A stretch of DNA of 5,721 bases from Clostridiales bacterium. Lineage in GTDB: Bacteria > Bacillota > Clostridia > Oscillospirales > QAMX01. A program made the position numbers and the translations under genes. Shown here one piece after another: positions 5,386 through 5,721 of the stretch (its first letter is position 1; every line of letters begins with the position of its first letter). The notes beneath the pieces are model-generated. The model ran no database searches. It worked only from the letters and a program-made list of their open reading frames with translations, and was not told the DNA's origin. Where the stretch lies: the NCBI GenBank assembly GCA_003149835.1, contig QAMX01000085.1:1-5721 (forward strand), given 5' to 3'.

Positions 5386-5721
5386 TTAGTTTCCTCCGAC
5401 GAGCGGAGCGTTGCCGTCATCCGGAAGCAAAGCGCCGTTACTGCCGTCATCTTCAGGAACAACTGCAAGATTCTTCGCTTCGCCGAAAAGCTCTTCCCAA
5501 ACGCCGTCAATTTTTTCATAATCTTCTTCTGCCATCTTTGCTTCCTGCTCAGCGGTTGTACCTTCTTCTGCCGTCTGACCTGCGATAATCAGCGCTACAT
5601 AGTTGCCGTTTTTAAAAATACGCCCGTTCAAAACTTTTTCAGTTCCGAAAGGATACTGGCGAATATAACTGACATTCTGTGCAAATCCGGCATTTAACGC
5701 TTCAACCGCTTTGTCGGCATA
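5386..5721 (-). CDS. DUF4358-like protein, C-terminal 111 residues (5' end outside window)
   Basis: The frame is open from the right edge to a TAA at 5386-5388; the TTG at 5631 is internal, not a start. The visible part begins YADKAVEALNAGFAQNVSYI, then has QYPFGTEKVLNGRIF and KNGNYVALIIAG. The last piece matches the end of DUF4358 domains as I know them (a helix with spaced basic and acidic residues, a Tyr-x-Pro region, then a G-N-Y-V-A-L-I strand). DUF4358 proteins are usually small lipoproteins or secreted proteins, but the N-terminus that would show this is missing. After the domain comes an unusual tail of about 56 residues: an acidic, probably helical stretch (AEQEAKMAEEDYEKIDGVWE) and then a Gly/Asn/Asp/Pro-rich, probably disordered end. 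Position as first visible gene of the acylation operon suggests a role at the surface with the MBOAT and DHHW proteins. No biochemical function is known to me for this domain. Confidence 0.72.
   Translation of the reverse strand, partial: YADKAVEALNAGFAQNVSYIRQYPFGTEKVLNGRIFKNGNYVALIIAGQTAEEGTTAEQEAKMAEEDYEKIDGVWEELFGEAKNLAVVPEDDGSNGALLPDDGNAPLVGGN
5393..5397 (-). promoter_or_regulatory. Ribosome binding site of the MBOAT gene, inside the upstream gene
   Basis: GGAGG on the minus strand lies ten bases before the MBOAT ATG (5382) and overlaps the codons for the final Gly-Gly of the DUF4358-like protein. Ribosomes finishing that gene would pass over the site, so translation of the two is probably coupled. 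Confidence 0.75.

Overview
The window reads as a piece of a Gram-positive Clostridia chromosome, most likely a gut Oscillospiraceae/Ruminococcaceae type. This is inferred from strong AGGAGG-type ribosome binding sites, the Cys-rich flavour of the Sel1 repeats, and a DUF4358 / MBOAT / DHHW gene trio that I know mainly from that group. No species call is possible from the sequence alone.

Layout. Positions 1-1803 (+ strand) hold the C-terminal 600 residues of a very G+C-rich Sel1-like repeat protein whose start lies outside the window. A 246-base spacer follows, containing a long nested hairpin (1819-1884) and a second smaller one (1893-1934). At 2050-2580 (+) there is a complete RimJ/RimL-type GNAT acetyltransferase with its own ribosome binding site, followed by a strong G+C hairpin (2618-2649) that probably ends its transcription. 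The spacer 2581-2863 lies between convergent genes. On the minus strand, read from the right edge leftwards, is a tight operon: the C-terminal 111 residues of a DUF4358-like protein (5721-5386), a complete MBOAT O-acyltransferase (5382-3979) and a complete DHHW-family, AlgX/AlgJ-like exported protein (3964-2864). Gaps between these genes are 3 and 14 bases, so they are almost certainly co-transcribed and partly translationally coupled.

How the genes work together. The MBOAT and DHHW proteins form a classic two-part extracellular acylation set. The membrane protein would move an acyl (probably acetyl) group across the membrane, and the exported SGNH-like protein would place it on a surface or secreted glycan, by analogy with AlgI/AlgJ/AlgX. 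The DUF4358 protein is a recurrent but functionally unassigned companion. The acceptor glycan cannot be told from this window. The Sel1 and GNAT genes have no obvious link to this operon.

Composition changes sharply. By hand count of sample lines, the Sel1 gene is about two-thirds or more G+C, while the minus-strand operon is about half. The change falls in the convergent spacer near 2660-2720, so the operon may have a different history from its left-hand neighbours. The most unusual items are the two-type (72-residue) super-repeat inside the Sel1 protein, the long palindromic element at 1819-1884, and the acylation cassette with its odd acidic-tailed DUF4358 member.
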